Shown in pieces: positions 7,543 to 15,684 of a stretch of 34,631 nucleotides of DNA. The DNA comes from Pseudomonadota bacterium (lineage in GTDB: Bacteria; Pseudomonadota; Alphaproteobacteria; Rs-D84). The stretch's first letter is position 1. The number at the start of each line of letters is the position of its first letter. The translations under genes were made by a program, and so were the position numbers. The stretch lies in assembly GCA_009781955.1 (NCBI GenBank), contig WQUT01000003.1, positions 1-34,631 on the forward strand, given 5' to 3'. The notes below the pieces were generated by a model. It did not search any database and was not told the origin of the DNA. It saw only the letters and a list, made by a program, of their open reading frames with translations.

Positions 7543-8211
7543 ATGACACCGGATACATTCAACCTCAGAAACAATCGCCTTAAAAGGTCTTTTTACGCCC
7601 AGGTTCGGAAGTATGAATTATGGAACCCGCATATGTGGAAAGGGCTGTTCCCGGATAGCGATGTTTGCGAGCTGTGCGAAAAAGAGTGCAGAATCCCATG
7701 GGATTTTTTAGTCGGCAGATTGCGCGTAAGCAGCGACGAATTGAATTCGGAAAATCTTGCCCCGTCGCAAAAAACTCAAAATATATTTGCAGAAGTCATA
7801 AAAAACTTAAATATGGACAGCATTATCACAGACGATTTCTATGACTTGATCACGATAACGCAAAAATCTTTGCAAATTGTGAAAGAAGAGTGCCCAACGT
7901 TTGTCCTGCGCGATATTTCCCGTAGTTTTGTGGTCGGCATAGTTGAAGTAAAACTTGCGTCCGGCGAATCTTACAGAAGCGCATACGACAGGAGGCTGGT
8001 AAGCTATCCGCTGTCCGATGCGATTTATATAGAATCGGCGGGTCCGAAAATACTGCCTGTCTCGGACTATCCGTATTATGATTCCAAAACAAACAAGCTG
8101 ACAAGCATTTCTGTTATAGAAAAGATTGATGATGATTATATGAAATATCTTTTCAGTAAACATGTTTTGCATAATATGGCTGTCAGCGGCTACCTGTGCA
8201 GTCAGGGATAA
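7543..8211 (+). CDS. Hypothetical cytosolic protein
   Basis: 222 residues, with no signal peptide or membrane segment. I do not recognise a family. An N-terminal Cys cluster (CELCEKEC, about residues 42-49) could bind a metal, and the rest is mixed alpha/beta with a Tyr-rich C-terminal part. The start is supported by GGAGA upstream of ATG and by the strong promoter at 7453-7480. The gene is visibly AT-richer than rpoD, with which it converges, suggesting a different history. It stands alone, so context gives no clue to its role. Confidence 0.7.
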   Translation: MTPDTFNLRNNRLKRSFYAQVRKYELWNPHMWKGLFPDSDVCELCEKECRIPWDFLVGRLRVSSDELNSENLAPSQKTQNIFAEVIKNLNMDSIITDDFYDLITITQKSLQIVKEECPTFVLRDISRSFVVGIVEVKLASGESYRSAYDRRLVSYPLSDAIYIESAGPKILPVSDYPYYDSKTNKLTSISVIEKIDDDYMKYLFSKHVLHNMAVSGYLCSQG

Positions 8212-8218
8212 CATGAAA

Positions 8219-8244
8219 CGGGCGCGAATAAATATCCGCGCCCG
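8219..8244. terminator. GC-rich hairpin between convergent genes
   Basis: CGGGCGCG and CGCGCCCG form a perfect 8-bp stem between the ends of the hypothetical gene and rpoD. U-tracts are weak on both sides, so termination efficiency is uncertain. Confidence 0.45.
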
Positions 8245-8268
8245 CCGGATTAAAATTGACCCACGTAA

Positions 8269-10347
8269 CTATTCTTCCAAGAAGCTGCGCAATTTGCGCG
8301 CGCGGGTCGGATGTTTCAGCTTGTTCAGCGCTTTCTGTTCAATCTGGCGTATGCGCTCGCGTGTCACGCCGATGTATTCGCCCACCTCTTCCAATGTGCT
8401 GGTCTTGTTGTTGGACATGCCGAAACGCATACGGATGACGGATTCTTCCTTGGAATCCAATTCGGACAATATTTCCGTCACGATTTTGCGCAGGTTTTTC
8501 TGCGCCGCCGACACGAACGGATTTTTCGCCGTTTCGTCCGCGATGATTTCTATGCGCGAACTATCGTCTTCCATTCCGACCGGCGCCTCCAACGAAATCG
8601 GTTTCAGATTGACCTTTTGCGCCTTGTGAATCTTGTCCACGGGCAGGTATATTATCTTGGACAATTCTTCGGCCGTCGGCGTGCGGCCGTATTTGTGCAT
8701 GAACTGGCGCGACGCTTTCTGAATCTTGTGAATATTGTCTATCATGTGCACGGGAATGCGGATGGTGCGCGCCTGGTCCGCGATGCTGCGCGATATGCCC
8801 TGTTGAATCCAGTTGGTCGCGTATGTTGAAAATTTGTTTCCCAAGCGATAGTCAAACTTGTCCACCGCCTTCATCAATCCGATGTTGCCGTCCTGGACCA
8901 GATCGGAAAAATCCAGCCCCAGCCCGCGGTTGGACGATTTCTTGGCGAATTTTATGACCAGGCGCAGGTTCGCCTCTATCATCTCGCGCTTTGCGCGCGC
9001 GGCTTCGGTCTGGCCGCGGCGGACCAGTTCCACGACTTTCTTGTATTCCGCCGTGGGCTGGCCCGTTTCGGCGGCGATTGCGGTGATGTCGTCCTGGATC
9101 TTGCGGATGTCCCGCTCGTGCTTGGTCGCGAATTTCTGCCATGCCGGCGATTTGTTGCGGCCCAGTTTCTTGACCCAGTTTTTGTTCAGCTCGTTGCCGG
9201 CGTATTCCGAAACGAAATCTTCGCGCTTTATCTTGCAAGAGAGGGCCAGGCGCATCAGCTTGCCTTCCAACCCCATCAACAGCTGGTTCCGCTTGGTCAA
9301 TTGTTCCAGAATTTCCGCGATTCGGTCGTCGTTCAGGCGGATCTGGCTGACATACTCAAACAATTCCAGGCGCATCTTTTCGTATTTCTTTTCCAATGCG
9401 TCGTCGGGACGCGCGGATGTCAGCAAGTTTTCCAACCGGTGATTCTGCAGCTTCTCCATCGCGCTGAAAATCTTTTTGATTTTTGCGAACAGCCCCAAAA
9501 CGACGGGCAGCAGCGATTCCTCCATAACCGGAATCGGCACGCCGGACGTTCCGCGGGCCGTTGGTTCCTTGGCGGCGCCTTCCTCGCCCTCTTCCTCTTC
9601 TTCCTCTTCTTCTTCGGTGGGCGTTTCTTCCATATCTTCCAGGTCTTCGTCGTCCAGGTCTTCCACGTTGTCCACGCCTTTTTGCTTTAATGCATCGGCC
9701 AGCGCGGCCAGGGATTTCTTTTCGGAATCGGACGAATACATTACTTCCAAGTTCACGATATAGCGCAGGCGGATTTCATCGGCCAACAATTGCTGATACC
9801 AGTTCAGCATCGCGCGGATGGTCATGGGGCTCTCGCACAGGCCGTATACCAGCAGGCGCAATGCGGCCTCTATCCGCTGCGCGATCGCGACCTCGCCCGC
9901 CGCGGTCAGCAATTGCACGGTGCCGATGGATTTCAGGTAAGACTGCACGGAATCCTGGACGCCCAGCGTCAGAGTGCCGGTGGAAGAATTCATCAGCTGC
10001 TTGGCGTAATAGTCGTAATCCTCGTCGCCCACGTCAACCTGTTCCGCGTCGGAATTCAGCAGATTGCGTATTTTATCGCGCGACGCGGGGTCTTCCTCGG
10101 CCTCGTCATACGGTTCGGTATCCGCTGTGAATACGGACGTTTCCAGGAATTCCAGCGCGAGATCCTGTTGAAAGAACGAGAGGACTTCCTCGCGCTCTGA
10201 TTTCGGAATCTCATCGGCCTCTATCGCGGAATCAAAGTCCATCTGGGACAGATACCCGGACTCGGTCGCCACGCCGGCCAGCTTTCGCAGGTTTTCCGGC
10301 AATGATTCAATCAGGAACTTTGTCGCTTCGTCAATTTGTCTTGGCAT
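8269..10347 (-). CDS. rpoD: RNA polymerase primary sigma factor RpoD (sigma-70)
   Basis: A 692-residue housekeeping sigma factor. Region 1.1 is at the N-terminus and region 1.2 at QDSVQSYLKSIGTVQLLT. A non-conserved block contains a run of about ten Glu. Region 2 covers LRLVIKFAKK...NRGLGLDFSDLVQDGNIGLMKAVDKF, and region 3 lies near GRTPTAEELSKI. Region 4 has the helix-turn-helix EEVGEYIGVTRERIRQIE and ends RSFLEE. ATG 10347 is chosen over 10473 because AGGA precedes it and the longer N-terminus is only translated repeat. Oddity: the region 2.3/2.4 tryptophan pair (WWIRQ in most RpoD) reads NWIQQ (Asn512-Trp513). A 96-bp palindromic repeat abuts the ribosome-binding site. Confidence 0.96.
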   Translation of the reverse strand: MPRQIDEATKFLIESLPENLRKLAGVATESGYLSQMDFDSAIEADEIPKSEREEVLSFFQQDLALEFLETSVFTADTEPYDEAEEDPASRDKIRNLLNSDAEQVDVGDEDYDYYAKQLMNSSTGTLTLGVQDSVQSYLKSIGTVQLLTAAGEVAIAQRIEAALRLLVYGLCESPMTIRAMLNWYQQLLADEIRLRYIVNLEVMYSSDSEKKSLAALADALKQKGVDNVEDLDDEDLEDMEETPTEEEEEEEEEGEEGAAKEPTARGTSGVPIPVMEESLLPVVLGLFAKIKKIFSAMEKLQNHRLENLLTSARPDDALEKKYEKMRLELFEYVSQIRLNDDRIAEILEQLTKRNQLLMGLEGKLMRLALSCKIKREDFVSEYAGNELNKNWVKKLGRNKSPAWQKFATKHERDIRKIQDDITAIAAETGQPTAEYKKVVELVRRGQTEAARAKREMIEANLRLVIKFAKKSSNRGLGLDFSDLVQDGNIGLMKAVDKFDYRLGNKFSTYATNWIQQGISRSIADQARTIRIPVHMIDNIHKIQKASRQFMHKYGRTPTAEELSKIIYLPVDKIHKAQKVNLKPISLEAPVGMEDDSSRIEIIADETAKNPFVSAAQKNLRKIVTEILSELDSKEESVIRMRFGMSNNKTSTLEEVGEYIGVTRERIRQIEQKALNKLKHPTRARKLRSFLEE

Positions 10348-10360
10348 TGAAAATCCTATT

Positions 10361-10456
10361 TGTAGGGGCGCATTACCCGGGCCCCGACGACAAGCGAAGC
10401 GCGTCGTTGGGTGGGTCTTGCGCCCATTCTCTGGGGCGCAATAATGCGCCCCTACA
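10361..10456. repeat. GTAGGGGC/GCCCCTAC palindromic element in the rpoD leader
   Basis: TGTAGGGGCGCATTA at one end matches TAATGCGCCCCTACA at the other, with further inverted GCCC/GGGC and ACGACAAGC/GCGTCGT segments inside. It belongs to the family also seen at 12.4, 27.6, 30.5 and 32.4 kb. It ends about 13 bases before the rpoD ATG, directly upstream of the AGGA ribosome-binding site. Confidence 0.85.
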
Positions 10457-10481
10457 ATTTTTGTTTTACGCAATTTATAGT

Positions 10482-11117
10482 TTATTCGTATTCTTTGTCG
10501 CGATGGTTTTTGTTATAATATTCAAAGAACCCTGGATTGACCGGATAAAGATATGCTTCGTTTTTATCAGTGAAATACCCTCTTCCTATAGCAATTTCAT
10601 CGCCATCTTTTGGTTCTTTACCCACGCCATTAAAAAATTCTATTTGCACGTCACATAGCCAAACCCCGTTTGTTCCGTCACCTTCTTCCCTGCGTAATGT
10701 TTTATTTGAAATTCTTATTTTATTTTGCAGTTTATAAGGAAAATTCGCGAACGGTCTCGGTGGGATTTCGCCTTCGGTGAAGATTTCATAAAAACTTTCC
10801 TCGCAATCGGTTTGCCCTTTGAAATCTTCCGGTTTTACATCGGCTATACAGTGACCGTTCGCGCAAGATTTTATCGGGCAATTTTCCGGGCAAACTGTTA
10901 TTTCCTGATCTCTGGGTGCTATGACATCGCCGGGTTTTGGGATTCTGCCGTCCAGTATTTGTGATGCATGAATTGCTTTTGCAAATCCATTAGGGTTAGT
11001 CAAAGCATAAAAATCCCCTTTTACGAATCTTGTTTGTTTTAATCCGGGCAAATCAATATGATAACCGCGGACATTTTGTGGTTCAACTTCCACGATAGTT
11101 TCAGCGTATTGTTTCAT
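10482..11117 (-). CDS. Hypothetical protein with a central Cys-rich cluster
   Basis: 211 residues, soluble and not recognised. A short Cys cluster (CPENCPIKSCANGHC, about residues 77-91) looks like a possible metal or iron-sulfur site, or a disulfide knot. The N-terminal part contains GDFYALTNPNGFAKAI, and the C-terminal half is acidic and Tyr/Phe-rich. No signal peptide is visible. GGA lies about ten bases before the ATG. The gene lies between trcR and rpoD on the same strand, but wide gaps and a repeat separate it from rpoD, so co-transcription is uncertain. It is AT-richer than either neighbour. Confidence 0.7.
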   Translation of the reverse strand: MKQYAETIVEVEPQNVRGYHIDLPGLKQTRFVKGDFYALTNPNGFAKAIHASQILDGRIPKPGDVIAPRDQEITVCPENCPIKSCANGHCIADVKPEDFKGQTDCEESFYEIFTEGEIPPRPFANFPYKLQNKIRISNKTLRREEGDGTNGVWLCDVQIEFFNGVGKEPKDGDEIAIGRGYFTDKNEAYLYPVNPGFFEYYNKNHRDKEYE

Positions 11118-11161
11118 AACAGGTCCTTTATTTTGCCATTCCCTCTCCTATATATTAGGTT

Positions 11162-11695
11162 TTAATTTTCGGTTTTGCCCTTCCGTGCCTTGGCCACGGC
11201 TTCTTGCAGCGCGGATTCGGATACAAGTCCCAGCACGATCGGGCTTTGAATATGGATTCCGGCATAGTTTTTATGAGTTTTATTGCGGATGGACGACACC
11301 GTCGGGTTCGTGCTGCGCATCAGTTTCGCAATCTGGCCGTCGGTCAGGTCGGGATAGTTCTTTACAATCCACAGAACCCCGCCCAGACGATTTTGGCGGT
11401 GCAGCATGGGGGTATAGCCAACGCCCTTTTTATTCTGATGCTTTTGCGCTTCTACAATCGCCTCGCGCAGTTCCAAACGCGCGTTCGGATCCGCCTCGCA
11501 CTTTACAATATCCTCGCGGGTCAATTGCCCGGAAAGAATGGGGTCAAGTCCTTGAATTTTGTGCCGTTCCGCATCGGCGATGTTTTTAACTTCCAGCTCG
11601 TGCAGGCCGCAGAACGCGCCGATTTGCTCAAAAGAAAGGCCGGTGTTTTCAATCAGCCACAAGGCTGTGGATCGTGGCATAAAAGGGTAATTCAT
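11162..11695 (-). CDS. trcR: TrcR/DUF1013 cell-cycle transcriptional regulator
   Basis: A 177-residue regulator of a family largely confined to Alphaproteobacteria. The N-terminus MNYPFMPRSTALWLIENTGLSF, the segment FCGLHELEVKNIAD and GLDPILSGQLTREDI match the DUF1013 pattern closely. The region DLTDGQIAKLMRSTNPTVSSIRN reads as a helix-turn-helix. The ATG is preceded by AAAGGAA. Members are described as cell-cycle or polymerase-associated regulators; I infer the same here. It is probably monocistronic, with a large palindromic element upstream. Confidence 0.88.
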   Translation of the reverse strand: MNYPFMPRSTALWLIENTGLSFEQIGAFCGLHELEVKNIADAERHKIQGLDPILSGQLTREDIVKCEADPNARLELREAIVEAQKHQNKKGVGYTPMLHRQNRLGGVLWIVKNYPDLTDGQIAKLMRSTNPTVSSIRNKTHKNYAGIHIQSPIVLGLVSESALQEAVAKARKGKTEN

Positions 11696-11783
11696 AGGGG
11701 ATTCCTTTGTTGATACTATCTGTCAGTGCCCCGAAATATAATTCAAATTATCCGAAATTTCAAGGGGATTTTGTTAAAATTTA

Positions 11784-12029
11784 TGATTTAAGATTTACGG
11801 ATTTAAGATTTGCGACTACCCCGGAAAGCTAAGGTCGCCCGCCTACGCTTTGCTACGGCGCGGCTCCCAGCTTTCCTCCCCTTCTGCGAAGGGGAACTAG
11901 CGCTCATTTGGTTTAAAGATATGAGCGCTAAATTGCCCTTCTCAGAAGGGCCGGAAAGCTTGGCAATTTATTGCCCTAGCTTTCCGGGGTAGTCCAATCT
12001 TAAATCCGTAAATCTTAAATCTTAAATCA
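11784..12029. repeat. Large multi-hairpin repeat element, copy 1
   Basis: The outer arms are TGATTTAAGATTTACGG on the left and its complement, ending AAATCA, on the right. The core 11814-11994 is bounded by GACTACCCCGG and CCGGGGTAGTC. Inside are three nested hairpins: TCCCCTTC/GAAGGGGA, GCGCTCAT/ATGAGCGC and GCCCTTCT/AGAAGGGC. The right arm supplies the TGA stop of cysS (12027-12029). It fills the 330-base gap between trcR and cysS, where no gene is visible. Confidence 0.9.
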
Positions 12030-13493
12030 CTTTTTTGTAATCTTCACGCCGTCTTTGCCATCCATGACGGCCCATCCCGCCGCATCAATCTGGGCACGAA
12101 TTTCATCCGCGCGGGCCCAATCCTTTGCCGCCTTGGCCGCATTTCGGTCATCCGCCAATTTTTGGATTTCATCCGGCACAGGCGCGTTTTCGGCCGCCAG
12201 CAATTTCTGGGCGCGGTCGGTAAACTGCAGCCCCAGCAAGCGGTCAATGAATTCAAACAGCGCGATTTTGGTTGCCGCGTCCGCGCCGTCGTCCGCCAGC
12301 AATTCTTGAACATAAACCAATGCCGTCGCGGTTTTGAGGTTGTCTGAAACCGCGCCCAGAATTTTACCATGCCATTCGGCGAAAACGATGTCTTGTAGGG
12401 GCAAATGATTATTTGCCCCTACGGTTTCAATAATTCCCGCTACTTTGCGCACGATGTTCTTGTAGCCCGCGGCGGCGGCATCCAGCGCGGCCCATGAAAA
12501 CTCTATCGGACTTTTATAGTGCCCCGTCAGCAGCAGATAGCGGAAAGCCATCGGATCATACCCGCGTCTTACAAGGTCCGGAACCGTCGCAACTTCGCCT
12601 TCGGACTTGCTCATCTTGCCTTCTTTGGACATAAGCCATTCGTGGTGGATCCAATAATTAACCCATGGTTTGCCAACGATCGGCTCGCTTTGCGCGATTT
12701 CATTCGTGTGATGAACCTTTATATGCTCTTGCCCGCCGGCATGCACGTCAAAGTGCGGGCCCAGATATTCCATGCTCATCGCGCTGCACTCTATGTGCCA
12801 GCCTGGAAACCCGACGCCCCACGGGCTATCCCATTCCATTTGGCGTTTTTCATCTTTCGGCGAAAATTTCCAGAGGGCGAAATCGGTAGGATTTTTTTTG
12901 CCCGTGTCGTCAATGCGCGCGCCGGCTTTCAGTTTTGATATGTCTTGCCCGCCGAGATTCCCATAGCTGGAAAATTTGCTGGTGTCGTAATATATCCCCT
13001 CGCCCGGAATTTCATAAGTATAGCCCAGGGCTTCCAGCTTTTGAATCAGTTCTATTTGCTGCTTTATATGGTCCGTCGCGCGCGTCAGATGCGTCGGACG
13101 AATTATGTTCAGGGTGTCCGTATCCCGCAAAAACGCATCCATATAGGTCTGCGCTATTTCCCAAACGCTTTTGTTTTCGCGTTTCGCGCCCTTTTCCATT
13201 TTGTCTTCGCCGGTATCGGCGTCGCTGGTCAAATGTCCGACATCGGTTATATTCATCACATGGTTGACTTCATAGCCGTTGGCCATAAACATTCTTTTAA
13301 TAATGTCAAAATGAACGGCGGCGCGCATATTGCCCAGATGCTGATACCAATAGACCGTCGGGCCGCAGCTGTAAAATCCCACATGACCCGGAATCAGCGG
13401 CACGAATTCTTCCAGCTTTCTGGACATGGTGTTATAAAGCCTGATTGGCGTTTGGTGGTTGGTGGCTGGTGACTGGTGGTTGGCGGGCGTCAT
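12027..13493 (-). CDS. cysS: Cysteinyl-tRNA synthetase
   Basis: A 488-residue class I aminoacyl-tRNA synthetase that charges tRNA-Cys. The HIGH-like motif is QHLGN after YSCGPTVYWY, and the KMSKS motif is present in EGKMSKSEGE. Zinc ligands are visible: Cys in YSCGP, Cys in WHIECSAM, and His/Glu in VHHTNE (HHENE in most homologues). The start at 13493 is supported by AAAGGAAAA, but the first 15 residues (ANHQSPATNHQT) are translated from a TGGTGGTTGG-type repeat and are not family sequence. A 29-bp GTAGGGGC palindrome lies in frame near residues 357-367. The stop codon belongs to the adjacent repeat arm. The tRNA-Cys gene is at 27.7 kb. Confidence 0.95.
   Translation of the reverse strand: MTPANHQSPATNHQTPIRLYNTMSRKLEEFVPLIPGHVGFYSCGPTVYWYQHLGNMRAAVHFDIIKRMFMANGYEVNHVMNITDVGHLTSDADTGEDKMEKGAKRENKSVWEIAQTYMDAFLRDTDTLNIIRPTHLTRATDHIKQQIELIQKLEALGYTYEIPGEGIYYDTSKFSSYGNLGGQDISKLKAGARIDDTGKKNPTDFALWKFSPKDEKRQMEWDSPWGVGFPGWHIECSAMSMEYLGPHFDVHAGGQEHIKVHHTNEIAQSEPIVGKPWVNYWIHHEWLMSKEGKMSKSEGEVATVPDLVRRGYDPMAFRYLLLTGHYKSPIEFSWAALDAAAAGYKNIVRKVAGIIETVGANNHLPLQDIVFAEWHGKILGAVSDNLKTATALVYVQELLADDGADAATKIALFEFIDRLLGLQFTDRAQKLLAAENAPVPDEIQKLADDRNAAKAAKDWARADEIRAQIDAAGWAVMDGKDGVKITKK
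12394..12422. repeat. In-frame mini palindrome inside cysS
   Basis: GTAGGGGCAAAT and ATTTGCCCCTAC form a perfect 12-bp stem with a GATT loop. It is the terminal arm pair of the GTAGGGGC family without its middle. It codes for about ten residues (VGANNHLPLQ) in the C-terminal helical region, with the frame intact. Confidence 0.85.
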
Positions 13494-13651
13494 GGTAATT
13501 TTCCTTTTGTTGTCTATGATAAATAAAAGAAGGTCTTATTGCAAACGGAATTCGTTCGCGGATGCATGCGAATTAACAACAATCCGCCGTCGTCAAGACT
13601 ATGGCGGACAAGCAGGAAAAATTAAAAGAATCAAAGTTCATGGTAATGATT

Positions 13652-14017
13652 TTACCAGCCCAGCCCGAAAAAGTCAAGCAGCACCAGCCCCCAGACGATT
13701 CCCGCGCCGATAAAAGATGTTAAAACCATCAGGCTGCCGATATCTTTGGCTTTCTTGGACAACGGATGAATTTCATCGGATATCCGGTTGATTATTGTTT
13801 CAATTGCGGTGTTTGCCAGCTCGGCCAACAGGATTAAAACCAGCGAAGAAATCAGCGCCGCGCGCGCCAGCATGCCGCCGGGCAACAAAATCGCCGCAAC
13901 AAATCCGACAATAAAAATTATGATTTCCAAACGGAACGCGGCCTCTGACCGCCAGGCCGCGGTAAACCCGTCGCATGAATATTTGAATGCTCTGAAAATT
14001 CTTTTTATTTCGTTCAC
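13652..14017 (-). CDS. dgkA: Diacylglycerol kinase (DgkA type)
   Basis: A 121-residue inner-membrane enzyme that phosphorylates diacylglycerol to phosphatidic acid for lipid recycling. It has three hydrophobic helices (about residues 33-50, 53-68 and 97-117). The family signature is ELANTAIETIINRISDE followed by KKAKDIGS, with the catalytic Glu and Asn of ELxNTAIE present. The length matches the family. The start appears to be GTG at 14017 with only a weak AAAGAA upstream. It lies between tRNA-Ser and cysS on the same strand; the 158 bases between it and cysS hold a short CCGCC/GGCGG repeat and no gene I can see. Confidence 0.93.
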   Translation of the reverse strand: MNEIKRIFRAFKYSCDGFTAAWRSEAAFRLEIIIFIVGFVAAILLPGGMLARAALISSLVLILLAELANTAIETIINRISDEIHPLSKKAKDIGSLMVLTSFIGAGIVWGLVLLDFFGLGW

Positions 14018-14082
14018 GGTTATTCTTTGCTATGAAAAACTTTACAGATATACTTTTTGCCGCGCCCAACAATGAAAATTGG

Positions 14083-14171
14083 TGGCGGAGCGTATAGGAT
14101 TTGAACCTATGGACGGCATTTCTACCGTCACGGATTAGCAATCCGCTGCATTACCACTCTGCCAACGCTCC
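14083..14171 (-). tRNA. tRNA-Ser (GCU anticodon)
   Basis: The 7-bp acceptor stem is GGAGCGT with ACGCTCC, the discriminator is G, and CCA is encoded. The anticodon loop TTGCTAA gives GCT. A long variable arm (GACGGTAGAAATGCCGTC) is typical of serine tRNA, and the T arm is ATAGGTTCAAATCCTAT. A second CCA follows the first at 14080-14082. The promoter is TTGCAT-16-TATAAT. Confidence 0.97.
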
Positions 14172-14190
14172 GTGTGCAAAGGATTGCAGA

Positions 14191-14218
14191 ATTATACATG
14201 CATGCGGTCAAAATGCAA
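14191..14218 (-). promoter_or_regulatory. Promoter of tRNA-Ser
   Basis: On the minus strand, TTGCAT (14218-14213), a 16-bp spacer and a perfect TATAAT (14196-14191), about 20 bases before the tRNA. Confidence 0.7.
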
Positions 14219-14239
14219 GCGGATATTTGCAGTAAAAAC

Positions 14240-14268
14240 AAAAAACCGGCCGTTGTGGTCGGTTTTTT
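14240..14268 (-). terminator. Rho-independent terminator after the lipoprotein gene
   Basis: AAAAACCGGCC pairs with GGTCGGTTTTT, with a short loop and A/T tracts on both sides. It lies 22 bases past the lipoprotein stop on the minus strand. Confidence 0.8.
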
Positions 14269-14289
14269 GTTCAGGTTTTATTGATACAA

Positions 14290-14988
14290 TTAATACCTTG
14301 TCGTCGTGGTTTGGGTTTCCTTAAAGGTATTGTCCTTGCCCGAATCCTTCATGGTCAGATCCACGTTCCGGACAACGCCGCCTATTTTCGGATGGGTTTC
14401 CGCAAACCATTTTTTCGCGTCCGCGGTTTCATCCGCGATTTTTATGTTCTTCGGAACGACGAATTGAAACTCGTCGCGGTCGTATTCCTCGTCCCCCGTT
14501 TCGGCGAACGACTTGTCGGCCAGGTCAATCTTTATCGTGCCCAGATAATACACATTTCCCGCCTGGGGCGTGGTGCCAATCGCATAGGACGGATTGCTCA
14601 GGATGGTATTATACTCATACGTGGTGTTGGACAGCCAGAACGGCTTGTGCCGCGAATAAAATGCCAAACTGCGCACGGCCAGCTGTTGCCCGGACTTTAC
14701 CTCTATCGCAAAGAACTTGTTCGTGTCCAGGCGGGTATAGTCAACATCAACGTCGTCGTCCCATGCCTTGATTTTTGTGCCATCCCCGGGCGTCAGGGCC
14801 ATGGCAAACGTCATCAGATCGTCGCCCTTGTCCGCCTGGCCCCAATCATCGTTAATCGCGGGGTTCAGCTCTACCCGCGCGATAAACACCGCGCTGTCCG
14901 CGGCCGGCGTGTCGCCCGGCTTTAACGCGTGCATGCCGCCGCAGGCGCAAAGCGCGAACAGCAAAGAATAAAGAGCAAATTTTTTCAT
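14290..14988 (-). CDS. Predicted lipoprotein of unknown function
   Basis: A 232-residue exported protein. The N-terminus MKKFALYSLLFALCACGG has a basic start, a hydrophobic core and a lipobox-like LCAC, so lipidation at Cys16 and anchoring in an envelope membrane are likely. The mature part is acidic and Asp/Thr-rich with no family I recognise. It contains YLGTIKIDL, which is reminiscent of beta-sandwich lipoproteins. AGGAAAA lies upstream of the ATG and a strong terminator follows. The next gene upstream on the same strand is a beta-barrel protein, so both may belong to one envelope module. Confidence 0.78.
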   Translation of the reverse strand: MKKFALYSLLFALCACGGMHALKPGDTPAADSAVFIARVELNPAINDDWGQADKGDDLMTFAMALTPGDGTKIKAWDDDVDVDYTRLDTNKFFAIEVKSGQQLAVRSLAFYSRHKPFWLSNTTYEYNTILSNPSYAIGTTPQAGNVYYLGTIKIDLADKSFAETGDEEYDRDEFQFVVPKNIKIADETADAKKWFAETHPKIGGVVRNVDLTMKDSGKDNTFKETQTTTTRY

Positions 14989-15065
14989 GTTTTTTCCTAG
15001 ACTTAGATTCCTATGGGGCGCGCCGTCAAATACGTCGCGACACCGCGGGAGTTATAGCTTGGTTA

Positions 15066-15599
15066 TCAGAAGTTCCATCTCGCGCCGGCGCGAACGCTAA
15101 AGTTCGTCAGCGTGTAATCCAGCGCGGACACCGCGTCGTATCTGACCGCGCCGTCAATGCTCACATCGTCGGACAGGCCGAGCGTCACGCCCAGCTGCGC
15201 GTTCCAGGCGATTCCCGCGCTGCTGTTATCCGACACGTTGGAACCGATATACGCGCCGCCGAATCCCGCGCCGACATACGGCCGCAAAGGCCAGGTCCGC
15301 GCGCCGAAATCAGCGTAAAAGTTAATCAGCGCGGACATCGGCTGCAACTTTACGTCATCATGTTTTTGCGCGAAATAGCCCAGTTCCATTTCGCTGCGAA
15401 AGACCAGCCAGCTCTGCGATCTGTAATTCTGGCCGAACGCGAATGTCGCGCCGATTCCGTTCAGGCCGCTGACGTCGCCCGCCCGCCCGTTCACGTATCC
15501 CAGCCGCAGCGACACGTAATTATCATACCTGCCCGCAAAGGCGGGGGCCGCCGTCGCCAACAGAATCGCCGGCAAAACAAATAAAATCTTTTTGTTCAT
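15066..15599 (-). CDS. Outer-membrane beta-barrel protein (OmpA/OmpW-like size)
   Basis: 177 residues. A Sec signal peptide is followed by an AFA-G cleavage site near residue 22. The rest is alternating amphipathic strands with Tyr/Trp/Gly turns, such as YVSLRLGYVNG, LRPYVGAGFGGAYIG and LGVTLGLSDDVSIDGAVRY, and it ends in Phe (RAGARWNF), the usual outer-membrane assembly signal. This fits the small eight-strand barrel class (OMP_b-brl). AAGGAG precedes the start. Function is not predictable; such proteins serve as adhesins, small porins or structural barrels. Two other barrels of this style are encoded at 21.2 and 30.6 kb. Confidence 0.85.
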   Translation of the reverse strand: MNKKILFVLPAILLATAAPAFAGRYDNYVSLRLGYVNGRAGDVSGLNGIGATFAFGQNYRSQSWLVFRSEMELGYFAQKHDDVKLQPMSALINFYADFGARTWPLRPYVGAGFGGAYIGSNVSDNSSAGIAWNAQLGVTLGLSDDVSIDGAVRYDAVSALDYTLTNFSVRAGARWNF

Positions 15600-15684
15600 T
15601 TTCGTCTCCTTGGTTTTAATATTGCAGATACTTTGTTATCAAAAGAATATAAAAACCGAACCCGAAAGTAAAGGAGATTTTATT

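Noticed and set aside
10348..10473. Longer RpoD N-terminus
   Set aside because: The extra residues are the translation of the GTAGGGGC palindrome; ATG 10347 has AGGA at good spacing and begins with family-like sequence.
11784..12029. CRISPR array
   Set aside because: The repeats here and elsewhere are palindromic dispersed elements, not regular direct repeats with unique spacers; no cas genes are present.
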